This document shows, one piece after another, positions 51,591-60,136 of a stretch of 64,000 bases of DNA. Made by a program: the position numbers and the translations under genes. The stretch comes from JAUIAS01 sp030425395. Lineage in GTDB: Bacteria > Pseudomonadota > Alphaproteobacteria > Rhodobacterales > Rhodobacteraceae. The stretch spans positions 2,852,001 through 2,916,000 of the forward strand of contig CP121336.1 of NCBI GenBank assembly GCA_043553855.1, read 5' to 3'. Numbering within the stretch: the first letter of the stretch is position 1; each line of letters begins with the position of its first letter. The notes under the pieces are model-generated. The model saw only the letters and a program-made list of their open reading frames with translations, did not search any database and had not been told where the DNA came from.

Positions 51591-52853
51591 GTGCACGAAG
51601 AGCAACCCAGACCGGAACGCAAGGTATCGCGCCGCAAGGTGTTCTATATCCCCGGATATGATCCCATTCATCCGCGCCGCTACCGCGAGCTTTATCGCAA
51701 GGAAGGGGCCGAACAGGCCGGGATCAGCGGGTATGACATTGCGCTCAGCCCCCGTCAGGGCGGGACGCGCTATGGCTGGCATGTCGATGCCGAGGTCGAA
51801 GGCAGCCGGGTGCATGCCGATGTGGATGTTCTGGTCTGGTCCGATATCGTGCGGGATTCCATGGCCGCGTCGATCCCGGCGACGTATTTGCAGTTGGTGC
51901 GCACGGCATGGACCTATATCGCCACCGGCGCGCTGTTCCGGCTGATGCGGTTGCGCAAGGGGCCGGTGATTGCCGCCCTTTATCCGGTGGGAATGCTGCT
52001 GGTGCAGCTTGCCGTGGCGCTGGGTCTTGGGGTGATCGTCTGGCGTCTGGCGGGGCTGGGGGTGGCCTTGGGCGCGCCGGAGATGGCGATCACGGCAATC
52101 TCTGCGGTGGCGGCTGTGGCGGTGACGGTTGCGGTGCTGCGCTGGTTCAAGGGGCGCGACAGCACGTTCTATGCCTATTACCTGATGCATGACTATGCGT
52201 TTTCGGCGCGCTGGGGCGGAGCCAATCCCCCCGCGCTTGAGGCCCGCATGGCCGAATTCGGGCAGGCGATCGAACAGACGCTTGTCTCGGATGTCGATGA
52301 GGTTCTCGTGGTGGGACATTCCTCGGGGGCGCATCTGGCGGTCTCGGTGCTGGCGGATCTGATCCGTGGCGGGCGCGTGCCGGACCCGAACGACACCCAA
52401 GCACCTGCCCTGTCGTTCCTGTCGCTGGGTCAGGTGGTTCCGATGATGTCCTTCCTGCCAGCCGCGGCCCGGCTGCGCGGCGATCTGGCGTTTCTTTCGG
52501 CAACCGATGCGCTGGCGTGGGTGGATATCACCGCCCCCGGCGACGGATGTGCCTTTGCGCTCTGTGATCCGGTAGGGGTGTCCGGGGTGGCCCCTGCGGA
52601 TCAACGCTGGCCGATCGTGTTCTCGGCGGCCTTCACCCAAACCCTTTCGCCAGAACGGTGGCGGTCGCTGCGGTGGCGTTTCTTTCGGCTGCATTTTCAG
52701 TATCTTTGCGCGTTTGATCGCCCGCACGACTACGATTACTTCCGCGTGACCGCCGGGCCGCGCACGCTGGGCGCGCGCTATGACGGGCGGCCCAGTTCCA
52801 AATCGGCGATCCGGCGAGCGACCTCGGGTTACACCAGCGTGGCGCACCCATGA
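51591..52853 (+). CDS. alpha/beta-hydrolase-like membrane protein, co-transcribed with a P450
   Basis: This 420 residue protein has a hydrolase-like segment with a nucleophile elbow GHSSGAH (VLVVGHSSGAHLAVSVLADL) and three hydrophobic stretches, one strong (LYPVGMLLVQLAVALGLGVI, LGAPEMAITAISAVAAVAVT). The catalytic His and Asp are not clear, so I cannot say it is active. The start is a GTG at 51591. The P450 gene overlaps its stop (ATGA). I recognise neither a family name nor a substrate; a lipid-like or aromatic substrate handled with the P450 is inference. Confidence 0.7.
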   Translation: MHEEQPRPERKVSRRKVFYIPGYDPIHPRRYRELYRKEGAEQAGISGYDIALSPRQGGTRYGWHVDAEVEGSRVHADVDVLVWSDIVRDSMAASIPATYLQLVRTAWTYIATGALFRLMRLRKGPVIAALYPVGMLLVQLAVALGLGVIVWRLAGLGVALGAPEMAITAISAVAAVAVTVAVLRWFKGRDSTFYAYYLMHDYAFSARWGGANPPALEARMAEFGQAIEQTLVSDVDEVLVVGHSSGAHLAVSVLADLIRGGRVPDPNDTQAPALSFLSLGQVVPMMSFLPAAARLRGDLAFLSATDALAWVDITAPGDGCAFALCDPVGVSGVAPADQRWPIVFSAAFTQTLSPERWRSLRWRFFRLHFQYLCAFDRPHDYDYFRVTAGPRTLGARYDGRPSSKSAIRRATSGYTSVAHP

Positions 52854-54253
52854 CCGCGCCCAAACCTCCAAAGCCGCCTTCCCGCGCCGACCGCGTATCG
52901 CTGTGGCGGTATATGAAGCTGTTCCGCGCCGATATCCTGTCGGCCCAGCCCGCACGGCTTTATCACGCGTGGATGGCCGAATTCCGAACGCCGTTCTTTC
53001 GGTCCTTCATGATCAACCAGCCGGAACTGATTGATACCGTCCTGCGCGCGCGCCCGCGCGATTTCCCGAAATCCGACCGGATCGGAGAAGGCCTGCGACC
53101 GCTGTTGGGAAATTCGGTGTTCCTGACCAATGGCGACACATGGGAACGGCAACGCCGCATCATCGACCCGGCCTTCGAGGGCGGACGGCTACGCGAAACC
53201 TTTCCTGCGATGGTGGCGGCCTCGGACGCCTGCGCCGCGCGGCTGGGCGCGCGCGCGGATGGTGCCCCCGTTGAGATTGAGGAAATCACCAGCCACGCGG
53301 CTGCGGACGTGATCTTTCGCACCCTGTTTTCCATCCCCATCGACAACCACATCGCGCAAGAGGTGTTTCACCTGTTTCGCGATTACCAGCGCACCCAGCC
53401 GATCCTTAATCTTGCGGCCTTTGTGCCGCTGCCGCGTTGGATGCCCCGTCTGCACCGCCGCCGCACCCGCCAGACCGCGCGCCGGATTCGCGATCTGATC
53501 ACCCGGCTCACCACCGAGCGTATGACCCAGATTGCAGCGGGAACCGCGCCGGATGATCTGGCCACCAAGATCATGACCACCACCGACCCCCAGACCGGTG
53601 CGCGGTTTGACACCGCTGAAATGGTCGATCAGGTGGCGATCTTCTTTCTGGCAGGTCACGAAACCAGCGCATCGGCGCTGGCTTGGGCGCTGTATCTGCT
53701 GGCGCTGTATCCCGATTGGCAGGACAAGGTCGCGCAGGAAGCCCGGACGGTGTTGTCGGACAGCCCCGATTTTGCGGATGTGTCGCGCCTTCGGGTGGCC
53801 CGCGACGTGTTTCGCGAAACGCTGCGCCTGTATCCGCCCGTCCCCATGATGGTGCGCGAAGCCACCTGTCCCGAAACCTTCCGCGACCGCGCTGTGCCCA
53901 CCGGATCGCAGATCGTGATCAGCCCGTGGCACCTGCACCGCCATGACCGGATCTGGCCCGATCCCGACGATTTCGCGCCGGACCGCTGGCAAACGGATGC
54001 GGGCCGCGCTTGCGCGCGTGATGCGTATATTCCGTTTTCGGCGGGTTCGCGCGTCTGCACCGGCGCAGGATTTGCCATGGTCGAAGGGCCGCTGATCCTT
54101 GCGCGGCTGCTGCGCGATTTCAAGGTGCGCCGCGTCGCCGGGCGCGACCCGGTCCCGGTGGCCCACCTGACGGTGCGCGCGCGCGATGGAATCTGGCTTG
54201 CGGTCACACGTCGCGGCCCGGAAACCGTCAGCACAGCGGCGCGCGGCGCTTAG
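52850..54253 (+). CDS. cytochrome P450
   Basis: This 467 residue P450 has the I-helix IFFLAGHETSASALAWALY, the K-helix ExxR (RETLRLYPPVP), and the heme-binding FxxGxRxCxG (PFSAGSRVCTGAGFAMVEG) with Cys403. No signal or membrane anchor is clear, so it is likely soluble. No redox partner gene is next to it. It overlaps the hydrolase-like gene by 4 bp and is followed by an aldolase gene at 76 bp. The substrate is unknown. Confidence 0.92.
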   Translation: MTAPKPPKPPSRADRVSLWRYMKLFRADILSAQPARLYHAWMAEFRTPFFRSFMINQPELIDTVLRARPRDFPKSDRIGEGLRPLLGNSVFLTNGDTWERQRRIIDPAFEGGRLRETFPAMVAASDACAARLGARADGAPVEIEEITSHAAADVIFRTLFSIPIDNHIAQEVFHLFRDYQRTQPILNLAAFVPLPRWMPRLHRRRTRQTARRIRDLITRLTTERMTQIAAGTAPDDLATKIMTTTDPQTGARFDTAEMVDQVAIFFLAGHETSASALAWALYLLALYPDWQDKVAQEARTVLSDSPDFADVSRLRVARDVFRETLRLYPPVPMMVREATCPETFRDRAVPTGSQIVISPWHLHRHDRIWPDPDDFAPDRWQTDAGRACARDAYIPFSAGSRVCTGAGFAMVEGPLILARLLRDFKVRRVAGRDPVPVAHLTVRARDGIWLAVTRRGPETVSTAARGA

Positions 54254-54328
54254 CCTCTACCATCGCGCGCGAACATGCTTTAGACATCGCGAAATCGTTC
54301 AACAGACATCCAGCGAGGGCGCACATTC

Positions 54329-55228
54329 ATGTCCACCGACACCGACACTTCCCGCATGACCGACCAGATGGCCAATGGCGCAGGCTTCATCGCCGCGCTG
54401 GATCAGTCGGGCGGCTCCACGCCCAAGGCACTGGGGCTTTATGGCGTTGACGCTTCGCAATACAGCAACGACGAAGAGATGTTCGCCGAAGTTCAGAAAA
54501 TGCGCGCCCGCATCATGACCGCCCCGGACTTCGACAATTCCAAGGTCATCGGCGCCATCCTGTTCGAACGCACCATGGGCGAAGCGATCGACGGAACCCC
54601 GGTGCCCGCCTACCTGTGGAACACACGCGGTGTTGTGCCCTTTCTCAAGGTCGACAAGGGCCTTGCCGATCAGGAGGGCGGGGTCCAGTTGATGAAGGAT
54701 ATGCCCGATCTCGACGATCTTCTGGCCCGCGCCCGCGCGGCAGGGATCTTTGGCACCAAGATGCGCTCTGTGATTCACGATGCCGACGCGGACGGGATCG
54801 CGCGCGTGGTGGCGCAGCAGTTCGAAGTCGGTGCCCAGATCATGGCAGCGGGCCTCGTCCCGATCATCGAGCCCGAGGTGAACATCCATTCCGAAACCAA
54901 GGCGCAGGCCGAAGACATCCTTGCCGTTGAAATCATGGCCCAGCTTGATAAGCTGCCCGGCGACGCGCCGGTCATGCTCAAGCTGACCATCCCTTCGCAG
55001 GACGGTCTTTATGCCGCTGCACAGAACCATCCGCGCGTGCTGCGCGTGGTGGCGCTGTCTGGTGGCTATTCCACCGATGACGCCTGCGAACGTCTGTCGC
55101 GCAATACCGGCATGATCGCATCCTTCTCGCGCGCACTGACCGAAGGTCTGTCCAAGCAGCAAAGCGACGATGCTTTCAACACCGCGCTGGGCGCCAATAT
55201 CGACAAGATCTATCGCGCGTCGATTTGA
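54329..55228 (+). CDS. class I fructose-bisphosphate aldolase
   Basis: This 299 residue protein has the class I aldolase layout: GAGFIAALDQSGGSTPKAL, VIGAILFERTMGEAIDG, VPFLKVDKGLADQEGGV, KMRSVIHDADADGI, VPIIEPEVNIHSETKAQAE, and the Schiff-base Lys in APVMLKLTIPSQ. It cleaves fructose-1,6-bisphosphate without a metal ion. The ATG at 54329 is used; 54356 is also in frame. Its 3' end overlaps the convergent RHH gene by 19 bp. Confidence 0.93.
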   Translation: MSTDTDTSRMTDQMANGAGFIAALDQSGGSTPKALGLYGVDASQYSNDEEMFAEVQKMRARIMTAPDFDNSKVIGAILFERTMGEAIDGTPVPAYLWNTRGVVPFLKVDKGLADQEGGVQLMKDMPDLDDLLARARAAGIFGTKMRSVIHDADADGIARVVAQQFEVGAQIMAAGLVPIIEPEVNIHSETKAQAEDILAVEIMAQLDKLPGDAPVMLKLTIPSQDGLYAAAQNHPRVLRVVALSGGYSTDDACERLSRNTGMIASFSRALTEGLSKQQSDDAFNTALGANIDKIYRASI

Positions 55229-55491
55229 TCTGACTCGGTTTCGGGGGCGGCTGGCGCAGCCTCCGAAACCTGCCGTCCTGCCTGCACGCGCCGCAAGACA
55301 AAAACACGGATCGCCGACGCCAGTCCTATGTCCAGCGCGCGCTCGGCGTCGATTTCTGCGGCCAACTGGTTGATCGCCTTGCCTTCGGCGGCGGCAATGT
55401 CGCGAAACGCGACCCAGAACGCATCTTCCAGTGAAACCGAGGTGCGATGCCCGCGCAGCGTGAGGGATCGCTTCACAGGCCGGCCGCTCAC
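55210..55491 (-). CDS. ribbon-helix-helix domain protein
   Basis: This 93 residue protein (MSGRPVKRSLTLRGHRTSVS, LEDAFWVAFRDIAAAEGKAI, NQLAAEIDAERA) is a ribbon-helix-helix family member in which a beta strand and two helices form a DNA-binding dimer. The start is a GTG that overlaps the stop of the DUF4169 gene (GTGA). The target is unknown. Its 3' end overlaps that of the aldolase. Confidence 0.8.
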   Translation of the reverse strand: MSGRPVKRSLTLRGHRTSVSLEDAFWVAFRDIAAAEGKAINQLAAEIDAERALDIGLASAIRVFVLRRVQAGRQVSEAAPAAPETESDQIDAR

Positions 55492-55688
55492 TCCGTATCC
55501 TCGCCCGGTGTCGCCCCATCCAACCGGTGCCCATCCAGATGCGCGCGCACGGTTTCGCGTTGCGTTTCGTCGGCCTTTTTCTGCGCCTTGGTGCGCCCGA
55601 ATACCACCGCGTTGGCATCCGCCAGCGCCGCCTTTTGCGCCCGCGCCCGCTGCTTGCGGATTTTCCCCAGTTTTATGATCTCTGCCAT
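55488..55688 (-). CDS. DUF4169 small protein
   Basis: This 66 residue charged helical protein (MAEIIKLGKIRKQRARAQKA, VVFGRTKAQKKADETQRETV, AHLDGHRLDG) is a DUF4169 member. It is coupled to the RHH gene by a 4 bp overlap. No function is known; a nucleic-acid-binding or protein-tail role fits the charge. Confidence 0.78.
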   Translation of the reverse strand: MAEIIKLGKIRKQRARAQKAALADANAVVFGRTKAQKKADETQRETVRAHLDGHRLDGATPGEDTE

Positions 55689-55765
55689 CTCACCACCACG
55701 TCGCCCAACGTCTCAAACATCCGCGCCGCTGCGCCCGATGCGTTGCAGGCGGCAGGGGCCTCCGC

Positions 55766-56224
55766 CTACTTCTTGCGGAATTGCTCCAGCGACACGACCT
55801 CTGCATCGCCCTGAGGTTCGGACACATCATCCGCCTCGGCATCGCCATCTGGCGGCTGATCGTCTTCGTCCTGTTCGGCGGTCTCGAACCGCAGCCCGAA
55901 TTCCACCGAAGGGTCGACGAATGTCTTGATGGAGTCATAGGGGATATACAGCGGCTCGGGCTGTTCCCCGAAATTGAGCGTGATGGAAAATCCGTCCTCG
56001 CCAACCTCCAGATTGTCATACCAATGCTGCATGACAACGGTCATTTCCTCGGGATACCGGTCCGACAACCAATCGGCCAGTTCCGAATCAGGATGTGACG
56101 TGTCGAAGGTGATAAAGAAATGATGCTCTCCGGGCAGTCCGTTCGCGGCGACGCCGTTCAGAACGTCCCGGATCAGTCCGCGCATGGCCCGGTGCATCAG
56201 GTTGCCATAGTCGATTTCACTCAC
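55766..56224 (-). CDS. sspB: ClpXP adaptor SspB
   Basis: SspB binds ssrA-tagged and other substrates and delivers them to ClpXP. The 152 residue protein has the alphaproteobacterial form (NLMHRAMRGLIRDVLNGVAA, HHFFITFDTSHPDSELADWL, YPEEMTVVMQHWYDNLEV, ITLNFGEQPEPLYIPYDSIK), an acidic linker (~120-145), and the ClpX-docking tail VVSLEQFRKK. The start is a GTG at 56224. The tag gene ssrA lies 1.5 kb away with chrA between. Confidence 0.94.
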   Translation of the reverse strand: MSEIDYGNLMHRAMRGLIRDVLNGVAANGLPGEHHFFITFDTSHPDSELADWLSDRYPEEMTVVMQHWYDNLEVGEDGFSITLNFGEQPEPLYIPYDSIKTFVDPSVEFGLRFETAEQDEDDQPPDGDAEADDVSEPQGDAEVVSLEQFRKK

Positions 56225-56304
56225 CGTCCGGTCCCCCGTAAGCCTTGGCCCAGCATAGGGGATTCGGAGGGAAACGAAAGGGGGGCACAATCGGGTTGGG
56301 TGGA

Positions 56305-57600
56305 TTAAGTCACCATACCGATGCCGATACCCGCTGCCGCACAAATCAGCAGCGCACTGATCATACCGCGCCGGGCGATGAAGATCACGCAAGCGCCAAG
56401 GCCGGTCAGAGCGAGCGCAGGCAACGACAGGCTGGCCAGATCGGGCACCGGCACCGCACCAAGCCCGCCGCCCATCCGCGCAAACAGAACATGCAGCGCA
56501 AACCAGACGGAAAGATTGGCAATCACGCCGACCACAGCGGCGGTAATCCCGGCCAGCGCCCCCGAGAGCCGCGGGGCCGTCGCCAACCGTTCAAGATGCG
56601 GCGCGGCCAGAAAAATCCACAGGAAACACGGCAGAAACGTCGCCCAAAGTGCAACTACACCCGCCGCCGCTGCCATCGCAGGGCCGCCCGCGCCAAAGCC
56701 TGCCAGAATGGCGGCGAATTGCGTGACCAGGATCAGCGGCCCCGGCGTGGTTTCCGCCAGCCCGAGCGCGGCAATCATCTGCCCGGTGTCGAGCCAGCCG
56801 TGCTCAACCGTCATCGCCTGCGTCATATAGGCCAGAACCGCGTAAGCACCGCCAAAGCTGACCACCGCCAGCTTGGCAAAGAACCACCCCAACGCGGCCA
56901 GCACCGGCGGCCCGGCCAGCGACAGGGCGGCCAACGGTGCCAGCCACAGCCCGGCCCACAACGCCCCCCGCATGGCCCACCGGACCGGAGATGTGGCCAA
57001 TGGCACGCCCCGCGTTCCCTGATCCGCGCCTTGGCCGATGCCCGTGTCGGCGTGGCCGCGCACGGCCCCCCAGACCGCCGCACCGGCAATGATTAGCGGA
57101 AACGGCAAGCCGATGGCGAAAATCGCGACAAAGGCCAGCGCCGCGATGGCCCAATCCGACCGTTGCCGCAACGCCCGCGCCGACAATCCGCGCATGGCCT
57201 GCAAGACGATCGAGATCACCGCCGCCTGCACCCCGAGAAATCCCGCCTGCACCAAAGGCTGCGTCCCGAAATTGATATAGACCGCCGCCAGAATGGCGAT
57301 CACCAGCGCACCGGGGCCCACGAACAGGGCACCCGCGATCACCCCGCCCATCACGCCGCGCAACCGCCACCCGGCATAGGTGGCAAGCTGCATCGCTTCG
57401 GGGCCGGGCAACATCATGCACAGGCTCAACGCGCGGAGGAAAACGGCTTCGGACAACCAGCTGTGGCGCTCGACCAGTTCCCGATGCATCAACGCGATCT
57501 GCGCGGCTGGCCCGCCAAAGGACAAGACGCCGATACGCGCAAACACGCGCCACAGCGTGGCCATGGGCACCGCGTCACCGTCGGAGGGCTGCATCGTCAT
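56305..57600 (-). CDS. chrA: chromate transporter ChrA
   Basis: This 431 residue membrane protein has two ChrA halves (RIGVLSFGGPAAQIALMHRE and FAKLAVVSFGGAYAVLAYMT), so it is the long bidomain form with about 10-12 helices. ChrA exports chromate and, in family members, other oxyanions. The ATG at 57600 is used; 57594 is possible. The upstream in-frame extension to 57681 would reach toward ssrA. No chrB regulator is seen. Confidence 0.92.
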   Translation of the reverse strand: MTMQPSDGDAVPMATLWRVFARIGVLSFGGPAAQIALMHRELVERHSWLSEAVFLRALSLCMMLPGPEAMQLATYAGWRLRGVMGGVIAGALFVGPGALVIAILAAVYINFGTQPLVQAGFLGVQAAVISIVLQAMRGLSARALRQRSDWAIAALAFVAIFAIGLPFPLIIAGAAVWGAVRGHADTGIGQGADQGTRGVPLATSPVRWAMRGALWAGLWLAPLAALSLAGPPVLAALGWFFAKLAVVSFGGAYAVLAYMTQAMTVEHGWLDTGQMIAALGLAETTPGPLILVTQFAAILAGFGAGGPAMAAAAGVVALWATFLPCFLWIFLAAPHLERLATAPRLSGALAGITAAVVGVIANLSVWFALHVLFARMGGGLGAVPVPDLASLSLPALALTGLGACVIFIARRGMISALLICAAAGIGIGMVT

Positions 57601-57689
57601 CGGAAAGGTCCAACCAAATTGCCGTCGCGGCCCAGCATGGCGCGCGCGCCTCAGAAGGCAACCGGCAAAGGCACAGGACATGAGAGGAA

Positions 57690-57997
57690 GTGCAGGCTTC
57701 TGTTGCCAGGTGCCTGCGAACCCCGCCTTACGCGGCTAGGCGCAAGGGCTTAAGTTTCGGTGTTGGTTACCGCTTACGCGGCAACTGCAACCGGAGCACG
57801 ATTGTCATTTGCAATTGTACTTTTCGGACCGATAACGGTGGTACCTCACCGAGACAAAGCAAACCCCTTTAGACGTTCGTCGATCCTATTTCGGCCCCAT
57901 GATCCCCAAATGAAGGATGTTGGTGGAGCCGCCGGGTACCGCCCCCGGGTCCGATCCGCTTATTACGAGCGCGTTTATGTCCATAGTCCCGAAGGAC
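57690..57997 (-). ncRNA. ssrA: transfer-messenger RNA, circularly permuted two-piece form
   Basis: On the minus strand the acceptor piece ends GGCTCCACCA at 57921. After a 22 nt linker (57920-57899) the coding piece starts at 57898 with GGGGCCGAAATAGGATCGAC. The acceptor stem GGGGCCG/CGGCTCC pairs in 7 bp with the G3-U70 pair that marks alanine. The tag reading frame at 57812-57774 encodes ANDNRAPVAVAA then TAA. The 3' end is approximate (~57690). tmRNA with SmpB frees stalled ribosomes and tags the product for ClpXP. The permuted two-piece form is the alphaproteobacterial type. Confidence 0.93.
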
Positions 57998-58003
57998 ATC
58001 CCA

Positions 58004-58032
58004 CATATAGGAACCCACGCCGCCGGGGGCAA
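58004..58032 (-). promoter_or_regulatory. promoter candidate of ssrA
   Basis: On the minus strand, TTGCCC (58032-58027) and TATATG (58009-58004) are 17 bp apart, placing the start about 58,000 just before the acceptor piece. The -35 lies beside a dispersed repeat. Confidence 0.6.
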
Positions 58033-58034
58033 GC

Positions 58035-58079
58035 GGCGGATGCCTCCGGCGGGAGTATTTTGGGCCAGAAGAAGCCGGG
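58035..58079 (-). repeat. 3'-end repeat element
   Basis: Read on the minus strand: CTTCTTCTGGCCCAAAATAC, then TCCCGCCGGAGGC, 4 bp after the DUF4345 stop and in its sense orientation. Confidence 0.78.
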
Positions 58080-58082
58080 ATC

Positions 58083-58433
58083 TCAGATATTGGCAGCGAT
58101 CAGCCAGAAAGCGAGCGCCGCTTCGATGCCGCCGAACACCAGCACCTTGCCGCGCGGTGGCGCATCGAGGACAAGCGATACGCCGCGTCCCAGCGCGGCC
58201 CCCGCATAAGCGAACCCGAGCATGGCATAGGCCATCGGGGTCGCCAGAATCAGTGCGGCAGCCCCTGCCACCACAAACAATCCGCCGACCGAGGCGCGCA
58301 TTTCGCTCAGACCCATGGTCGAGCCTTGCGGTGCCAGATCCAAGGCCGCCGCCGTATAGCGCGGGGCCAAAAACCCGAAGCCACCAAACCCGATGGTCAA
58401 GAGCGCCGCGACGATGTTGAGCATATCAATCAT
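58083..58433 (-). CDS. DUF4345 membrane protein
   Basis: This 116 residue protein has four predicted helices (MLNIVAALLTIGFGGFGFLA, GGLFVVAGAAALILATPMAY, MLGFAYAGAALGRGVSLVLD, VLVFGGIEAALAFWLIAANI) and a conserved-looking MGLSEMRASVGGLF. It resembles DUF4345 family proteins, whose role is unknown. The ATG at 58433 or 58424 is possible. Its own 3' repeat carries the ssrA promoter region. Confidence 0.75.
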   Translation of the reverse strand: MIDMLNIVAALLTIGFGGFGFLAPRYTAAALDLAPQGSTMGLSEMRASVGGLFVVAGAAALILATPMAYAMLGFAYAGAALGRGVSLVLDAPPRGKVLVFGGIEAALAFWLIAANI

Positions 58434-58507
58434 GAGGGAAAACTAGCGCGCCCCGCGGCCGCCGCAAGGGCACGCATCCGTTTCGTGCCCCTTCAGACGG
58501 CGGGTCG

Positions 58508-59242
58508 TCACCCCTTGCGCGCGGCCCGCGCGGCAAACACGTCGCGGGCCAGTTTCAGCGTTTCGGCCTCCAGTGCGCTCAGCGCATCCAGCGCGGCCTG
58601 TGCGTCATGGCGCTCGACCGCGTCGGCAATGGCGCTGTGCAGCGCGATGATTGCCTCGCGTTTGCGGGCGGTAAACGTGATCATGTTCATCAACGGTTGC
58701 ATCGCTTCGACCGCGCCCGCGAGTTGATAGCTCAGAACCGGGTTGCCCGCGCCATCCACGAGCGCCCGATGGAACGCCACGTCCGAGGCGCAGAAGGCCT
58801 CGTCGGTCAGGCCGGGCTGGCCCTGCCGGAAGATCTCGGTGCGCATCGTGGCAAGGGTGTCGGGTGTGCGGCGCGCGCAGGCCAGCGGCGCCACCGCGCG
58901 CTCCAGCGCATAGCGCGCCTCGCAGGCGGTCTCAAAGCTCACCGCGTTCATCGACACCAGCAACGTCGCGGTTGTCACCTGTTGCGCATAGGCGTCTTCA
59001 TAGCTCAGCCGGTTCACGAATGCCCCGCCCGTTGCCCCGCGCTGGGTGCGGATCAGCGATTGCGCCGCCAACCGCTTGAGCGCCTCGCGCACCGTGGATC
59101 GTGATACGGCGAACAATTCGGACAGGTCGCTTTCCGAGGGCAGTCGTGCATCTACGATCAATTCGCCCGACATGATCGCATCGCGAATTGCATCTGCGAT
59201 CTGGGCCGAGAGTTCGAGATCGCTGTTTGGGTCCAGCTTCAT
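58508..59242 (-). CDS. GntR-family (FadR/FCD-type) regulator, candidate DMSP-operon repressor
   Basis: This 244 residue regulator has a winged helix (LSAQIADAIRDAIMSGELIV, PSESDLSELFAVSRSTVREA) and an FCD domain (SFETACEARYALERAVAPLA, AFHRALVDGAGNPVLSYQLA, IIALHSAIADAVERHDAQAA). The ATG at 59242 is chosen by the family N-terminus. It is divergent from a five-gene operon that ends in dmdA and acuI. Two TGTCnGACA palindromes lie right after its start. Control of that operon is inference. Confidence 0.88.
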   Translation of the reverse strand: MKLDPNSDLELSAQIADAIRDAIMSGELIVDARLPSESDLSELFAVSRSTVREALKRLAAQSLIRTQRGATGGAFVNRLSYEDAYAQQVTTATLLVSMNAVSFETACEARYALERAVAPLACARRTPDTLATMRTEIFRQGQPGLTDEAFCASDVAFHRALVDGAGNPVLSYQLAGAVEAMQPLMNMITFTARKREAIIALHSAIADAVERHDAQAALDALSALEAETLKLARDVFAARAARKG

Positions 59243-59243
59243 A

Positions 59244-59285
59244 TGTCGGACATTTCTCTTGCCAGTTGGTTTCAATTGTCTGACA
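59244..59285. promoter_or_regulatory. paired operator for the GntR regulator
   Basis: TGTCGGACA (59244-59252) and TGTCTGACA (59277-59285) are 9 bp palindromes of the FadR type with centres 33 bp apart, three helical turns. They lie between the regulator and the DUF2182 operon. Confidence 0.6.
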
Positions 59286-59344
59286 TTAGGCGGGCGCGGG
59301 GTGAGTCGCAATGCGTGTGTTGCCGTGCCAAAGGGGAGGGTGCG

Positions 59345-60109
59345 ATGATTGCAGGCCGGATCAGGGCAATGGGAGCGGCGCATTGGATTGCGTTGTTTGC
59401 CACTATTCTGCTGGCGTGGGTCTTGCTTTACGCGATGGCGATCCCCGGTGATCTGCGCGCGGCCGGCCGCTTTTACGGGGCGGATTTCTGGGCGCAACTA
59501 TGCGTCGTCACGCCGGATGCGGCGGGCGCGGGGCGGCTGTTTGCGATGTGGAGCGTCATGTCGGCGGCGATGATGGCCCCCACCGCGCTCCCGGCTTTTG
59601 CGACATATGAGGAACTGAGCCGGACCGCACGGGCGGGGTCGTTTTCGGCGCTTGTGGGCGGGTATCTGGCCGTTTGGCTGGGGTTTTCGGTGGTGGCCGC
59701 GCTGGCCCAGATCGGTCTGTTTTCCGCCGGGCTGATCAGCGCCTTCGGTGACAGCCTGTCGCCGGTTCTGTCGGCGTTTCTGCTTGCGCTGGCGGGTCTT
59801 TACCAGTTCTCGGCGCTCAAGGAATCCTGCCTGTCGAAATGCCGTCAGCCGCTCATGTTCTTCATGCAGCACTGGGATGACGGCCCGTGGCGCAACGGCG
59901 TGCGGCTGGGGCTGGTCTGTCTTGGGTGTTGCTGGGCGCTGATGCTGCTGGCGTTTGTGGGGGGCGTGATGAACATCGCCTTCATGGGGCTGGCGACGCT
60001 CATCATGGTGATTGAAAAACTTCCCGACCTGGGCCGCTATGTGACGCGGCCTTTGGGCGGGCTGCTTTGTGCGGGCGCGGTGGTGATGCTGTTGTCTGCG
60101 CTGTTGTGA
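59345..60109 (+). CDS. DUF2182 predicted metal-binding membrane protein
   Basis: This 254 residue protein has about seven predicted helices and the DUF2182 features WSVMSAAMMAPTALPAFATY, SALKESCLSKCRQPLMFFMQ, HWDDGPWRNGVRLGLVCLGC and CWALMLLAFVGGVMNIAFMG. The paired Cys and Met suggest a metal site, possibly copper, but this is not shown. GGGGAGG precedes the ATG at 59345. It is often next to DUF1326, as here (27 bp). Confidence 0.82.
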   Translation: MIAGRIRAMGAAHWIALFATILLAWVLLYAMAIPGDLRAAGRFYGADFWAQLCVVTPDAAGAGRLFAMWSVMSAAMMAPTALPAFATYEELSRTARAGSFSALVGGYLAVWLGFSVVAALAQIGLFSAGLISAFGDSLSPVLSAFLLALAGLYQFSALKESCLSKCRQPLMFFMQHWDDGPWRNGVRLGLVCLGCCWALMLLAFVGGVMNIAFMGLATLIMVIEKLPDLGRYVTRPLGGLLCAGAVVMLLSALL

Positions 60110-60136
60110 TCAAGATTGCAAAAGGGAGAGCCTGAG

